Shown: in pieces, positions 8,109-16,099 of the stretch
How the letters are laid out: every line of letters begins with the position of its first letter
Numbering within the stretch: the first letter of the stretch is position 1
Assembly (NCBI RefSeq): GCF_003946165.1
Contig: NZ_RHOI01000023.1
Coordinates: forward strand, 1-45,051
Reading direction: 5' to 3'
DNA length: 45,051 nt
Source: Lacticaseibacillus baoqingensis
GTDB lineage: Bacteria; Bacillota; Bacilli; Lactobacillales; Lactobacillaceae
Notes under the pieces: generated by a model
Databases searched by the model: none
What the model was told of the DNA's origin: nothing
The model's input: the letters and a program-made list of their open reading frames with translations, nothing else
Made by a program: the position numbers and the translations under genes

Positions 8109-8588
8109 ATGGATGCGATCATTTTATACACAGACGGCGGTAATCGCAATACCGGCAACAATAAAGGTGGTTCCGTGCGGCCAACGGATAAGAGCGCTTG
8201 GGCAGCGCTGTTGATCTATGGCGCACACAAGAAAATGCTGACCGGCGGCGATTATGGCCGTACCAACAATTATATGGAGATCATGGCCGTGATCCAAGGG
8301 CTAAAGGCGATCACCAAACCGGAATTCCCAGTGGACATCTATTCTGATTCAGCGTATGTCATCAACACGATGCAACAACGCTGGTGGGTCAAGTGGCAAC
8401 AAAACGGCTGGAAAAAAGGCGGCAAACCGGTGATCAATGCAACCCTATGGCAAGCGCTGCTTGCGCAACTTGACCGTTTTGATCAAGTCACGTTTCATAA
8501 AGTCAAAGGCCACGCCACCAACCAACACAATAATGAAGTCGATGCTGCGTTGAACCACACCATGGATCAACTCCCGGATAAGCGCTAA
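8109..8588 (+). CDS. rnhA: Ribonuclease HI
   Basis: A 159-residue RNase HI that cuts the RNA strand of RNA/DNA hybrids. The catalytic set is complete: D9 in 'YTDGG', E57 in 'NNYMEIMA', D80 in 'YSDSAYV', H135 in 'KVKGHAT' and D145 in 'NEVDAALN'. The Trp-rich basic segment 'RWWVKWQQNGWKKGGK' (residues 91-106) matches the handle loop that grips the hybrid. The start at 8109 is preceded by GAAAGGCGG; a longer reading from 8022 would overlap the HAD gene and has no ribosome site. It is divergent from the HAD-like gene and ends at a shared terminator. Confidence 0.95.
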   Translation: MDAIILYTDGGNRNTGNNKGGSVRPTDKSAWAALLIYGAHKKMLTGGDYGRTNNYMEIMAVIQGLKAITKPEFPVDIYSDSAYVINTMQQRWWVKWQQNGWKKGGKPVINATLWQALLAQLDRFDQVTFHKVKGHATNQHNNEVDAALNHTMDQLPDKR

Positions 8589-8619
8589 TCAAAGGCTTGG
8601 GATCATTGCCGCCATGCAA

Positions 8620-8660
8620 AATAGGCTGGGTCCGAAAATCGGATCCAGCCTATTGCTTTT
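8620..8660. terminator. Bidirectional terminator rnhA / aminotransferase
   Basis: A 16-bp stem with one G-T pair and a 3-nt AAA loop (8620-8635 with 8639-8654) lies between two convergent genes, with GCTTTT after it on the plus strand and TTTGC on the minus strand. It serves both transcripts. Confidence 0.85.
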
Positions 8661-8666
8661 GGGAAA

Positions 8667-9866
8667 TTAGTTGCTTAACTGTGCTTTTGCCAAAGCAGCG
8701 CGCAAGCTCAAGCCCAGTGCCTTAGCGCCAGAGCGAATCTGCGCCAAAGACGGCCCGGTAAAGTTCAAGCGCGCCCCGTTATTTGGCCCCTGTCCTGGGG
8801 TCATCACACTGGCAGGCACAAACGACACGTTGGCTTCAGGCAAGAGCTTATTATTCATAAATGCTTCAGCATCAAAGCCTGCCGGCAACTGCAGCCATAA
8901 GAAGAAGCCGCCTTGCGGATCATTGATCTGACAAGTATCAGGCAAATATTCTCGCAGTGTCTTGACCATCAGCTCTTTCTTCTGACGGTAACAAGTCCGG
9001 ATCTGTTGGATATGCGCATCCAGATCATTGTGTTGCAAATAGTTATCGATCCCTTGCATCATCAAGTTGCTCGATTCTACATCCGCGCCGCCTTTAAGGG
9101 CCATCAACGGTTTTAACAGTTCAGCGCTGGCAGTCAGCCAGCCCAAGCGCAAACTTGGTGCCAAGATCTTAGAGAAGCTCCCTAAGAAAATCACGCGCCC
9201 TTCAGTATCAAAATGACGCAATGGCGGCAGGTTTTCACCGGTATAGCGCAAATCACGGTATGGGCCGTCTTCTAAGATCACGACATCATAGCGGTTGGCT
9301 AATGCAACGAGCGCCTTGCGCTTGGCCAAGGACATCACCGTGCCAGTGGGATTTTGAAAATCAGGGATCGTGTAGATCAACTTGACTTGTTTGGTCATCA
9401 AGATCTTCTGCAACGCTTGCAGATCCATCCCGTCTGCTTCCACAGGGACGGTATAATAAGTCGGCTGATACGCATCAAACGCCGCTAACGCCCCAACATA
9501 AGTAGGGCCTTCGACTACTAACCCATCCCCGACGTTCAATAATAACCGTGCCGTCAGATCGATCCCTTGTTGCGCCCCTTGCGTTAATAACACGTCTTGG
9601 GCTGTCGCAGAGATCCCATCATGGCACATGCGCTGAGCTAACTTCTGGCGCAGCGGCAAGTAGCCGGCAGTAGAAGCATATTGCAGCAGCTCGCTATCGT
9701 CATTAGTAAAACTGCGACTAAAGGCTTGATTCAGTTCTTGGCGAGGAAATAAACTCCGGTCTGGATAACCGCCAGCAAAAGAGATCACATCTGGGGCCGA
9801 CGCGGCAAACAGTGTCTCTAATCCTGCTGCTGAGGTCTGATAATTACGTTGTGCGAGTTCCATCAT
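8667..9866 (-). CDS. PLP-dependent aminotransferase, MocR-like class I/II
   Basis: A 399-residue fold-type I aminotransferase of the 2-aminoadipate/aromatic AraT-like group (the catalytic part of MocR proteins without the GntR domain). Landmarks are 'ISFAGGYPD', 'YASTAGYLPLR', 'QNPTG' (substrate and PLP ring contacts), D200 in 'VILEDGPYRDLRY', and the Schiff-base Lys K233 in 'GSFSKILAPSLRLGW'. It transfers amino groups between amino acids and 2-oxoacids in the cytosol; the substrate cannot be fixed but aromatic or branched amino acids are likely. AAAGGA precedes the first of two tandem ATGs. It is divergent from a LysR gene whose likely operators lie between them, suggesting direct control. 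Confidence 0.9.
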   Translation of the reverse strand: MMELAQRNYQTSAAGLETLFAASAPDVISFAGGYPDRSLFPRQELNQAFSRSFTNDDSELLQYASTAGYLPLRQKLAQRMCHDGISATAQDVLLTQGAQQGIDLTARLLLNVGDGLVVEGPTYVGALAAFDAYQPTYYTVPVEADGMDLQALQKILMTKQVKLIYTIPDFQNPTGTVMSLAKRKALVALANRYDVVILEDGPYRDLRYTGENLPPLRHFDTEGRVIFLGSFSKILAPSLRLGWLTASAELLKPLMALKGGADVESSNLMMQGIDNYLQHNDLDAHIQQIRTCYRQKKELMVKTLREYLPDTCQINDPQGGFFLWLQLPAGFDAEAFMNNKLLPEANVSFVPASVMTPGQGPNNGARLNFTGPSLAQIRSGAKALGLSLRAALAKAQLSN

Positions 9867-9893
9867 GATCCCTTCCTTTCAGGTGATAACTTG

Positions 9894-9924
9894 ACTTCAT
9901 CATACAAAGATTCTAAGATGAAGT
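9894..9924. promoter_or_regulatory. Inverted repeat, candidate LysR operator 1
   Basis: ACTTCATC (9894-9901) and its complement GATGAAGT (9917-9924) flank 15 nt. It lies in the divergent region between the aminotransferase and the LysR gene, just upstream of the aminotransferase ribosome site, where a LysR protein would act on the target gene. The role is inferred. Confidence 0.5.
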
Positions 9925-9946
9925 AAAATTCAACCTCGTCAAGTTT

Positions 9947-9965
9947 ACATGAATTCACCTCATGT
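9947..9965. promoter_or_regulatory. Inverted repeat, candidate LysR operator 2
   Basis: ACATGA (9947-9952) and TCATGT (9960-9965) flank 7 nt and fit the T-N11-A spacing of LysR recognition sites. It lies nearer the regulator gene than operator 1, as expected for an autoregulatory recognition site. Confidence 0.5.
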
Positions 9966-10016
9966 ATGACAAAGATGCCGGTATCATTGGCTTCAGCGGT
10001 TGAAATAGGAGGGCTT

Positions 10017-10922
10017 ATGAGTAATTTTAGCTATGAAGTTTTCAGCGCGGTGGTCGATAAAGGCACCTTCATGCAAGCCGCTGCCGAGTTGAACGTCACC
10101 CCGAGTGCGATCAGCCACAGCGTCAGCCAACTCGAAGCGGATCTGGGTTTCCCGCTTTTTATTCGCAATCGCAGCGGCGTCGAATTGACTTCTGATGGCA
10201 AGACCATCTTGCCAACGATCCAAGCGATCTTGAACCTGGAAGATCAGCTCGTGCAAATCGCCGACAACATCAATGGGATCAACACTGGGCGCATTCGTAT
10301 CGGTGCGTTTTCATCTGTTTCCAACAATTGGCTGCCGCCGATCATCTTAGCCTTCAAAAAACAGTATCCCCAAATCGATGTTAACTTGGTGCAAGCCAGC
10401 TTCAACGAAGTCGCCGAACAAGTGCGCGTGGGGACGATCGATATCGGCTTTTCATTGATGCCGGTGCCTAAACAACTCGTCGCCATCCCGTTGCTGAACG
10501 ATCCGATCTACTGCATCACCCCTAGCGCCTACACCCCGCAAAATGGCGAATTTATGACCGATCGGGACATGGCGCACCAAAACTTCATCTTGCAGCAAAG
10601 CGATTATGATCGGGACACAAAAAAAGCGCTTGATCGCTATAACGTCTCCACGAACTCGTTACATTATTCGCTTGATGACCAATCTATCTTATCGATGGTA
10701 GAAGCCGGTTTAGGCCTAGGGGTCTTACCGCGCTTAGCGTTACAAAAATTAGTCGGGTCCGTGAACACCTTCCCATTTTCCGAACCCTTCGCGCGGACCT
10801 TGTGTTTGGTGATGAACCCCACGACTCAAAAATCACCATCCGTCGCGCGCATGCAAGCGGTGATCATCGATTATCTCCAACGCCTTTACCCCAATGATTG
10901 CCTCGTCCCTCAAGCAGACTGA
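10017..10922 (+). CDS. LysR family transcriptional regulator
   Basis: A 301-residue LysR-type regulator. The N-terminal winged helix includes 'FSAVVDKGTFMQAAAELNVTPSAISHSVSQLEADLGFPLFIRN' features, with the helix-turn-helix around residues 18-40. A linker helix follows, then a periplasmic-binding-like effector domain starting at 'GRIRIGAFSSVSNNWLPPII'. 'GLGLGVLPRLAL' in the C-terminal half is typical. The start at 10017 has AGGAGG 4 nt upstream; a 17-residue longer reading lies inside the operator region and is less likely. It is divergent from the aminotransferase, which is its most likely target. The inducer is unknown, possibly an amino acid or oxoacid. Confidence 0.92.
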   Translation: MSNFSYEVFSAVVDKGTFMQAAAELNVTPSAISHSVSQLEADLGFPLFIRNRSGVELTSDGKTILPTIQAILNLEDQLVQIADNINGINTGRIRIGAFSSVSNNWLPPIILAFKKQYPQIDVNLVQASFNEVAEQVRVGTIDIGFSLMPVPKQLVAIPLLNDPIYCITPSAYTPQNGEFMTDRDMAHQNFILQQSDYDRDTKKALDRYNVSTNSLHYSLDDQSILSMVEAGLGLGVLPRLALQKLVGSVNTFPFSEPFARTLCLVMNPTTQKSPSVARMQAVIIDYLQRLYPNDCLVPQAD

Positions 10923-10938
10923 ACGTTTCTGTCAATGC

Positions 10939-10990
10939 CAAAAAGCGCGCCACCAATGTCGATACCCGACATGATGACGCGTTTTTTTGG
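10939..10990. terminator. Bidirectional terminator LysR / NlpC
   Basis: A nested hairpin: an outer AAAAAGCGCG/CGCGTTTTTTT and an inner ATGTCG/CGACAT (10956-10961 with 10967-10972). The T run follows on the plus strand and CTTTTTGG on the minus strand, so both converging transcripts can end here. Confidence 0.8.
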
Positions 10991-11019
10991 TTGACGCCGT
11001 AAGCGTTTGGCCGCTTAAA

Positions 11020-11970
11020 TTACAGGACACGCAACCCGAAGGAAGGCATGAAGTAACTGTTGATCGTGGAAATACGAACGGTTTGGCCAGGTTGAGGCGC
11101 ATCGATGAACTGGTTGTTGCCGATGTACAAGCCAACGTGATACGTGGCGCCGGCGCTGCCCCAGAAGACCAAATCGCCGGCCCGCAAGCTGCTTAAGCTG
11201 ATACGAGTCCCTGCAGATTCTTGCGCTACCGTGTAGCCGCCGATGTTTTTGCCAGCCGCATTCAAGAAGACGTAGTACATCAACCCAGAGCAATCAAAGC
11301 TGCTAGGACCTTTGCCGCCCCAAACATATGGCTTGCCCAGTTGTGCCTTAGCCAAAGCGATCACTGCAGCCGCCTTAGAGCTGGCGTTAGTGTTGCTGGC
11401 AGCTGGCGTGCTTGGTGCCGTTGCCGTGCTGCCGTTATAAACCGACGCACCGGCACTGGCAACCCAAGAGTTCACCCCTAAGCGATACCAAGTATAACCA
11501 TTGGCTTGAACGGTCGTCGTATAGTTATAGATCGCCCCAGCCTTAACACTGCCGGTGACCCCATAGCTCGTACCGCCATTAGAACGCAGATTGGATAAGT
11601 AGTTGATCCGCACTTGACCGATCACCTTGCTGCCAGTAGCAGGGGCTGCTGGTGTGCTTGGTGCAGCAGGCGCACTGCCTTTAGGGGCAACGCCAGCGCT
11701 GGCAACCCAAGAGTTTACCCCTAAGCGATACCAAGTATAGCCGCTAGCTTGAGCCGTTGCGGTATAGTTATAAACTGAGCCTTGACGAATGCTGCCGGTA
11801 ACGCGGTTATTCGTCCCAGCATTAGCGCGCAAATTGGAAACATAGCTGGCTTGGATCTGGCCGATCACGGTGCTGGCATGAACATTGTTGGACTTGCCTT
11901 GCGCCAAAAAGACCCCGGCAAGTACTGCGGTACTAGCTAATAATGATGTCGCGGTTTTGCTCAATTTCAT
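11020..11970 (-). CDS. Secreted SH3b-NlpC/P60 cell-wall hydrolase
   Basis: A 316-residue exported peptidoglycan peptidase. An N-terminal signal peptide ends near residue 32 (Lys-start, hydrophobic 'LLASTAVLAGVFLA', then VHA). Two SH3b repeats, about 34-93 and 115-174, each end in the same 'YTWYRLGVNSWVASAG', joined by Ala/Pro linkers. The NlpC/P60 domain covers about 203-316, with catalytic C227 in 'FDCSGL', H278 in 'TYHVGLYIG' and D290 as the probable third residue. Such enzymes usually cut gamma-D-Glu-to-diamino-acid bonds in stem peptides for cell separation. AGGGGGA precedes the ATG. Its catalytic domain closely resembles that of the protein at 20342-22018, marking them as paralogues. The 298 nt upstream (11971-12268) hold the promoter but no other gene. 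Confidence 0.92.
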   Translation of the reverse strand: MKLSKTATSLLASTAVLAGVFLAQGKSNNVHASTVIGQIQASYVSNLRANAGTNNRVTGSIRQGSVYNYTATAQASGYTWYRLGVNSWVASAGVAPKGSAPAAPSTPAAPATGSKVIGQVRINYLSNLRSNGGTSYGVTGSVKAGAIYNYTTTVQANGYTWYRLGVNSWVASAGASVYNGSTATAPSTPAASNTNASSKAAAVIALAKAQLGKPYVWGGKGPSSFDCSGLMYYVFLNAAGKNIGGYTVAQESAGTRISLSSLRAGDLVFWGSAGATYHVGLYIGNNQFIDAPQPGQTVRISTINSYFMPSFGLRVL

Positions 11971-12200
11971 TAAAAATATCCCCCTAAGACTGCCACGATC
12001 ACGTTACCAGACGTGCTTATCGCGACTTAACGTTGACTAAAAAATCATAGTCCGGATTCAAAACGTTCGCATACTTCATGGAAACGTCTTAATTAACAAC
12101 ATGATGAGTGTACCAAAACTGCATTACAGCAATGTTACTAGACCTAAACAATTCAACTACGTCTGCGGCACAACCGGCAAAAGCCGGGTCGGCACACACA

Positions 12201-12249
12201 CAAACGCCTCTGCATCACATTCGAATCGAATGCGGTACAGAGGCGTTTG
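12201..12249 (-). terminator. Hairpin after the Lys/Ala-tail gene
   Basis: A 12-bp stem CAAACGCCTCTG/CAGAGGCGTTTG (12201-12212 with 12238-12249) whose loop contains a second palindrome around CATTCGATTCGAATG (minus strand). It follows the minus-strand gene stop at 12269. No T run follows, only TGTGTGTG, so termination is likely but not certain. Confidence 0.55.
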
Positions 12250-12268
12250 GTTGGTATCGTGAGCCTAT

Positions 12269-12883
12269 TTACTTCGCCGCAGGTTTGCGCGCGGCGGTTT
12301 TTTTGGCCGCAGGTTTGCGGGTCGTCGTTTTTTTGGCGGCTGGCTTACGGGCAGGCTTTTTGGCAGCTGCCTTGCGCGCAGGCTTTTTGGCTGCCGGCTT
12401 AGCTGCCCCTGGTTCTGGCTTAGGAGCCAAGGCGTTGGTCGCAATCGTGGCCAACTTTTCTTCTGTTGCGGCGATGATCGCTTGTTGCGGGGCAGCCTTG
12501 GCTTGTTGATAATCTGCTAAGGTCGCGATTTGGTCGATCCGCAAGCCAGAAGCATTGACATGCGGCGAAACGACGATCAAATAAAGCCGCAAGGGGACCA
12601 TTTCTTCTGGTTCTAAGAAGTTGATGATCTTCTTGGCATCAGCAAAAGGCAGATTAATGATCCCAGTTTCCAGCCGCACGATCGTCGGTTCTGTTTCTGT
12701 GATCGTCAACTGCGCTTGGATCAGCTTGCCGGCTGAAATCGCGTCATCCACTGCCGCAAATACCGGCTGCAAGGCCTGGGCGATACCGCTTTTTTTCAAC
12801 GCTTGCGGGGTAATGTCTTGGTTGAAGGTGGCAAAATTGCCATCCATAACGGCGTCTTGAAACGCCTTGGTATTGATATCCAT
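12269..12883 (-). CDS. Protein with histone-H1-like Lys/Ala/Pro tail
   Basis: A 204-residue protein of two parts. The first ~150 residues form an unfamiliar soluble domain ('DINTKAFQDAVMDGNFATFNQ' onward, with 'LPFADAKKIINFLEPEEMVPLRLYLIV'). The last ~50 are an unstructured basic tail built from repeats of the AAKKPARK/KPAAKK kind, like eukaryotic histone H1 tails and bacterial histone-like proteins. That tail suggests binding to DNA, RNA or an acidic polymer; the head domain I do not recognise. The start is uncertain: the ATG at 12883 is used, but an in-frame ATG at 12910 (9 residues longer) is possible and neither has a strong ribosome site. It is divergent from the helicase operon, sharing about 130 nt of promoter region. 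Confidence 0.75.
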   Translation of the reverse strand: MDINTKAFQDAVMDGNFATFNQDITPQALKKSGIAQALQPVFAAVDDAISAGKLIQAQLTITETEPTIVRLETGIINLPFADAKKIINFLEPEEMVPLRLYLIVVSPHVNASGLRIDQIATLADYQQAKAAPQQAIIAATEEKLATIATNALAPKPEPGAAKPAAKKPARKAAAKKPARKPAAKKTTTRKPAAKKTAARKPAAK

Positions 12884-12961
12884 GTCCACCGTTCTTTCTA
12901 CATATTCCATGTCTAGCCCATCATAGCGTATTTGCCTATCACGGTTCAACTTTTTACAGTG

Positions 12962-12990
12962 TTTCCTAACCCGAACAAGTGTCCTATACT
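12962..12990 (+). promoter_or_regulatory. Candidate promoter of the helicase operon
   Basis: A good -10 TATACT (12985-12990) lies 25 nt before the helicase ATG, with a weak -35 TTTCCT 17 nt upstream. A ribosome site AAAGGAGGGGG follows at about 13000. The -35 match is poor, so an activator may be needed. Confidence 0.45.
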
Positions 12991-13015
12991 GATAAGAGCA
13001 AAGGAGGGGGCGCAC

Positions 13016-15376
13016 ATGGCTAAAAATCGTATTGGCGTGCGTGAATTCGTGGAATTTACGGTTCGCACCGGCGATCTCAACCCGATCACGACTAATTCGA
13101 ACAACACCGCGCTGATCGGAGCCAAGATCCATCGGCGCCTTCAATCTGCTTATGATGCGTCCTATGAAAAAGAGGTCTACATGCAGCACGCGGTAGTGGT
13201 CAATGACACTGATTACGTAATCGACGGGCGCGCTGATGGCGTCCAAACGACCCCTGAGCATGTGATCGTCGAAGAGATCAAAACATCTGCACGTGCTTGG
13301 GAACAATTACCGCAAAACACCAAAGATCGCTACTGGGCGCAGGCACGTGTTTATGGCCACTTTCTTTGCCAAGACCGCGATTTAGCCGAGATCACCTTGG
13401 ATCTGGTGTATTATCAAACCTCTAACGATCAAGTGACGCGGTTTTCAGAAACACACAGTGCCCAAGCCCTTAGTTTGATGTTTGACGACTTGCTGGCTGA
13501 GTTTGCCGATTGGTTGAAAATGCGCAGCGACATCATTCAAACCCGCAACGCCAGCATCGCCACCTTAGCTTTTCCGTTCCCAGAATATCGCAAAGGCCAA
13601 TATGAATTAGCCAGTGCCGCTTACAAAACGATCCTCGCCTCGACACGGTTGTTTGTTGAAGCGCCGACAGGTACCGGCAAAACCATTTCGACGTTGTTTC
13701 CCACCATCAAAGCCATGGGCGCCGGCTTGATCCAGCGTTGTTTTTACCTGACCGCCAAACAAAGCACGCGTCACGTTGCTGAAGGGGCTATGGGCTTGAT
13801 GGAAACGCATGGCTTACATGCCAAAAGCATCACGCTCACTGCCAAAGACACGATCACCTTTGCAGATGAACCAGATGATCCCACTAAAAATCCATATATG
13901 ATCGGCTATTACGATCGCCTCAAGCCGGCTTTAAAAGACCTGCTGGCCAATGAAGACCAGCTCACCCGCAAGACCATCGAACACTATGCCAAAAAGCATA
14001 CGCTGGATCCGTTTGAGTTTTCGTTAGATGCGAGTTTGTTTTGTGATGTGATCATCTGTGATTATAACTACTTGTTTGATCCCGCCGTTTTTTTACAGCG
14101 CTTCTTTAGCGAACCAGACACGGCCAACTTCTTTTTGATCGATGAAGCGCATAACTTAGTCAGCCGCGCGCGCGACATGTATTCTGCAGCGATCGATGAT
14201 GCGGCTTTTACGCAGCTCAAAGTCGCCCTTGAGCCATTCAAAGGGGCTGGATTGCCCGCGATCAAAGGCAACTTAACGAAGTTATTGACGGCTTTTGATG
14301 TGGTACGGTTATCTTTAGGCGATCAACATGAGCGTTTTGAAGCTGAACCAGCAGCGGGATTTGTCGAAGCGGTCGATCGGCTAGGTCAAAGTATCCACGA
14401 TTGGCTGAGCGGAGAATTGCGTACTGACCAACAAGCGGTCGTCGACTTATTACTCCCGGTTTATTTTGTTTGTTTAGGCTTCTTGCGGATCAATGACTTT
14501 TACAATGACTGCTTTGAAACCAAACTCACAGCCGATGCCAAGCATCTCGTGATCAAGTTGTTGTGTCTGGATCCTAGCGCCTTTATCGCCGATTCATTGG
14601 CGAAAGGCCGTGGGGCGATCTTATTTTCCGCGACGCTTTCGCCGATGGCCTATTACCAAGATGTCTTAGGCGGCGCAGCAGACTCCCTTGCCTACCAGCT
14701 TCCGTCTCCTTTTCCTGCAGCGCATCAAGCAGTGATCGTCACAGCCAACATCCAAACCACCTATCGTCAACGCGCTGCCAGCTTGCAAACGGTGATCGCC
14801 AGTCTCACGGTGATGGTCACCGCCCAGCCAGGCCACTACTTGGTTTTTTTGCCTTCATACGCCTACTTGGACATGGTCGCATCGGCTTTTGAAGCCGCGC
14901 AGCCGGCATTAAAAACGGTCCGTCAAAGCAATGCCATGGATGCTGAAGCACGGGCGCAGTTTCTGGACCATTTTCGTGAGGATCCTGAACCAGTCGTCGG
15001 GTTTGCGGTGCTGGGTGGTATTTTTAGTGAAGGGATCGACCTCAAAGGCGCCCAGTTGATCGGCGTGGCGATCGTTTCAGTCGGGTTGCCTGGTTTAAAC
15101 TCAGAAACCGACCAATTGAAAGCTTATTTCGACCGTCAAAACGGCAATGGCTTCGCATATGCGTATCAATTACCGGGCTTCAACAATGTCTTGCAAGCCG
15201 GTGGCCGCGTGATCCGCGGGGCCCACGATACCGGAGTGATCTTGCTTTTGGATGCGCGTTTTTGCCGACCGGATTATGCTCAGCTGTTCCCACCGCATTG
15301 GGCCCATGCGCAAGTCAGCCACAGTACCGAAGAACTCGCCCGCCAGCTGACCAACTTTTGGCTGAGCGTCCAATAA
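13016..15376 (+). CDS. XPD/DinG-like SF2 helicase with N-terminal PD-(D/E)XK nuclease domain
   Basis: A 786-residue fusion. Residues ~1-175 are a RecB/Cas4-type nuclease: His39, D74 in 'GRADGV', E87-x-K89 in 'VEEIKTS', and Q109-x3-Y113 in 'QARVYG'. Residues ~185-786 are an XPD/DinG-type superfamily 2 DNA helicase: Walker A 'APTGTGKT' (216-223), DEAH box D376-H379, 'ILFSATLSP', and the motif VI segment 'QAGGRVIRG'. The four Cys that hold the 4Fe-4S cluster in typical relatives are absent: the stretch 279-295 reads 'TITFADEPDDPTKNPY' and 330-334 'LDPFE', where relatives have Cys. It should unwind and cut DNA in the cytosol. AAAGGAGGGGG sets the start; a longer reading to 12932 crosses the promoter. 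It is first in a three-gene operon. Confidence 0.9.
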   Translation: MAKNRIGVREFVEFTVRTGDLNPITTNSNNTALIGAKIHRRLQSAYDASYEKEVYMQHAVVVNDTDYVIDGRADGVQTTPEHVIVEEIKTSARAWEQLPQNTKDRYWAQARVYGHFLCQDRDLAEITLDLVYYQTSNDQVTRFSETHSAQALSLMFDDLLAEFADWLKMRSDIIQTRNASIATLAFPFPEYRKGQYELASAAYKTILASTRLFVEAPTGTGKTISTLFPTIKAMGAGLIQRCFYLTAKQSTRHVAEGAMGLMETHGLHAKSITLTAKDTITFADEPDDPTKNPYMIGYYDRLKPALKDLLANEDQLTRKTIEHYAKKHTLDPFEFSLDASLFCDVIICDYNYLFDPAVFLQRFFSEPDTANFFLIDEAHNLVSRARDMYSAAIDDAAFTQLKVALEPFKGAGLPAIKGNLTKLLTAFDVVRLSLGDQHERFEAEPAAGFVEAVDRLGQSIHDWLSGELRTDQQAVVDLLLPVYFVCLGFLRINDFYNDCFETKLTADAKHLVIKLLCLDPSAFIADSLAKGRGAILFSATLSPMAYYQDVLGGAADSLAYQLPSPFPAAHQAVIVTANIQTTYRQRAASLQTVIASLTVMVTAQPGHYLVFLPSYAYLDMVASAFEAAQPALKTVRQSNAMDAEARAQFLDHFREDPEPVVGFAVLGGIFSEGIDLKGAQLIGVAIVSVGLPGLNSETDQLKAYFDRQNGNGFAYAYQLPGFNNVLQAGGRVIRGAHDTGVILLLDARFCRPDYAQLFPPHWAHAQVSHSTEELARQLTNFWLSVQ

Positions 15377-15418
15377 CCACCCCTCGTGGTCGCATATCCA
15401 CTGATCGAAAGGATCCTC

Positions 15419-16099
15419 ATGAAAACACCATTGACTTTAGACCTTGAAAAAACGTTATACGCCTATTGGGAGGCCCAAGGCGCCACTGCAGTTGAAGAAG
15501 TGACCATGCCCAATGATCTTGGAATCGTGGACACATTGGTGCGTCAAAATGATGGCGACAGTCACCTTTGGCGTTGTTTTGAGCTCAAGGTCACAAAGGC
15601 AGATTTTCATAGTCATGCCAAGTTGAGCTTCGTTGGCCAGTATAATTACTTCGTGTTTCCCGCGAGCTTATACCCCCAGCTCAAAGCGGAGATCCCCGCC
15701 AACATCGGGGTCTTCACCTACCGAGCGTTTGCCCCAGACGCACTGGCCGCCAGCTTGGTACCAGTGCCTGCTCCTGGCGCTTTGACGATCGCTAAACCCG
15801 CTCGCCGCCAAGCTTTGCAAGTGCCAGAAGCGGCGTTAAATGACCGTTTCATCGCCAGCCTTGATCGCGAAGTGCGCAAAGCCAAACGCGTGGCGCAAGG
15901 CTTGGCACCGTTTAGTGACGATGCCTTGCTCAAGGAATTGCGCCGGCGCAGCGACCATTACGATGTCTATGACCCACAAAGCAATCTCTACGACCAATTT
16001 GCCGACCAATTGCAAAATGACACCATCGCTGCTTTGCAAGCAGAAGTGGATGCACTCGCTGCTGAATTGGCCCACTACAAACTCGAGGCGCACTCGTGA
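15419..16099 (+). CDS. Stand-alone PD-(D/E)XK protein, MmcB-like
   Basis: A 226-residue cytosolic protein. The first ~130 residues look like a restriction-endonuclease-like fold of the MmcB type: an acidic residue in 'GIVDTLVRQ' (D43 area), then the E-x-K motif in 'CFELKVTKADFHSHAKLSFVG', much like the 'EIKVSRADF' of MmcB DNA-repair proteins. A basic segment 'REVRKAKRVAQ' and a C-terminal coiled coil 'IAALQAEVDALAAELAHYKLE' follow and may mediate partner binding. The ATG at 15419 has GAAAGGA 6 nt upstream. It lies 42 nt after the helicase and overlaps the next gene by 4 nt, so all three are surely one transcript. The nuclease activity is predicted, not known. Confidence 0.7.
   Translation: MKTPLTLDLEKTLYAYWEAQGATAVEEVTMPNDLGIVDTLVRQNDGDSHLWRCFELKVTKADFHSHAKLSFVGQYNYFVFPASLYPQLKAEIPANIGVFTYRAFAPDALAASLVPVPAPGALTIAKPARRQALQVPEAALNDRFIASLDREVRKAKRVAQGLAPFSDDALLKELRRRSDHYDVYDPQSNLYDQFADQLQNDTIAALQAEVDALAAELAHYKLEAHS

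Noticed and set aside
12290-12400. Short direct repeats that might suggest a CRISPR array
   Set aside because: The units are in-frame codons for the Lys/Ala tail with no spacers; no CRISPR array or cas gene is present.
12932-13015. 28-residue extension of the helicase
   Set aside because: It crosses the -10 region and the AAAGGAGGGGG ribosome site; the family begins near the ATG at 13016.
12911-13306. Long N-terminal extension of the Lys/Ala-tail protein
   Set aside because: It overlaps the promoter and coding start of the divergent helicase gene and looks like random frame.
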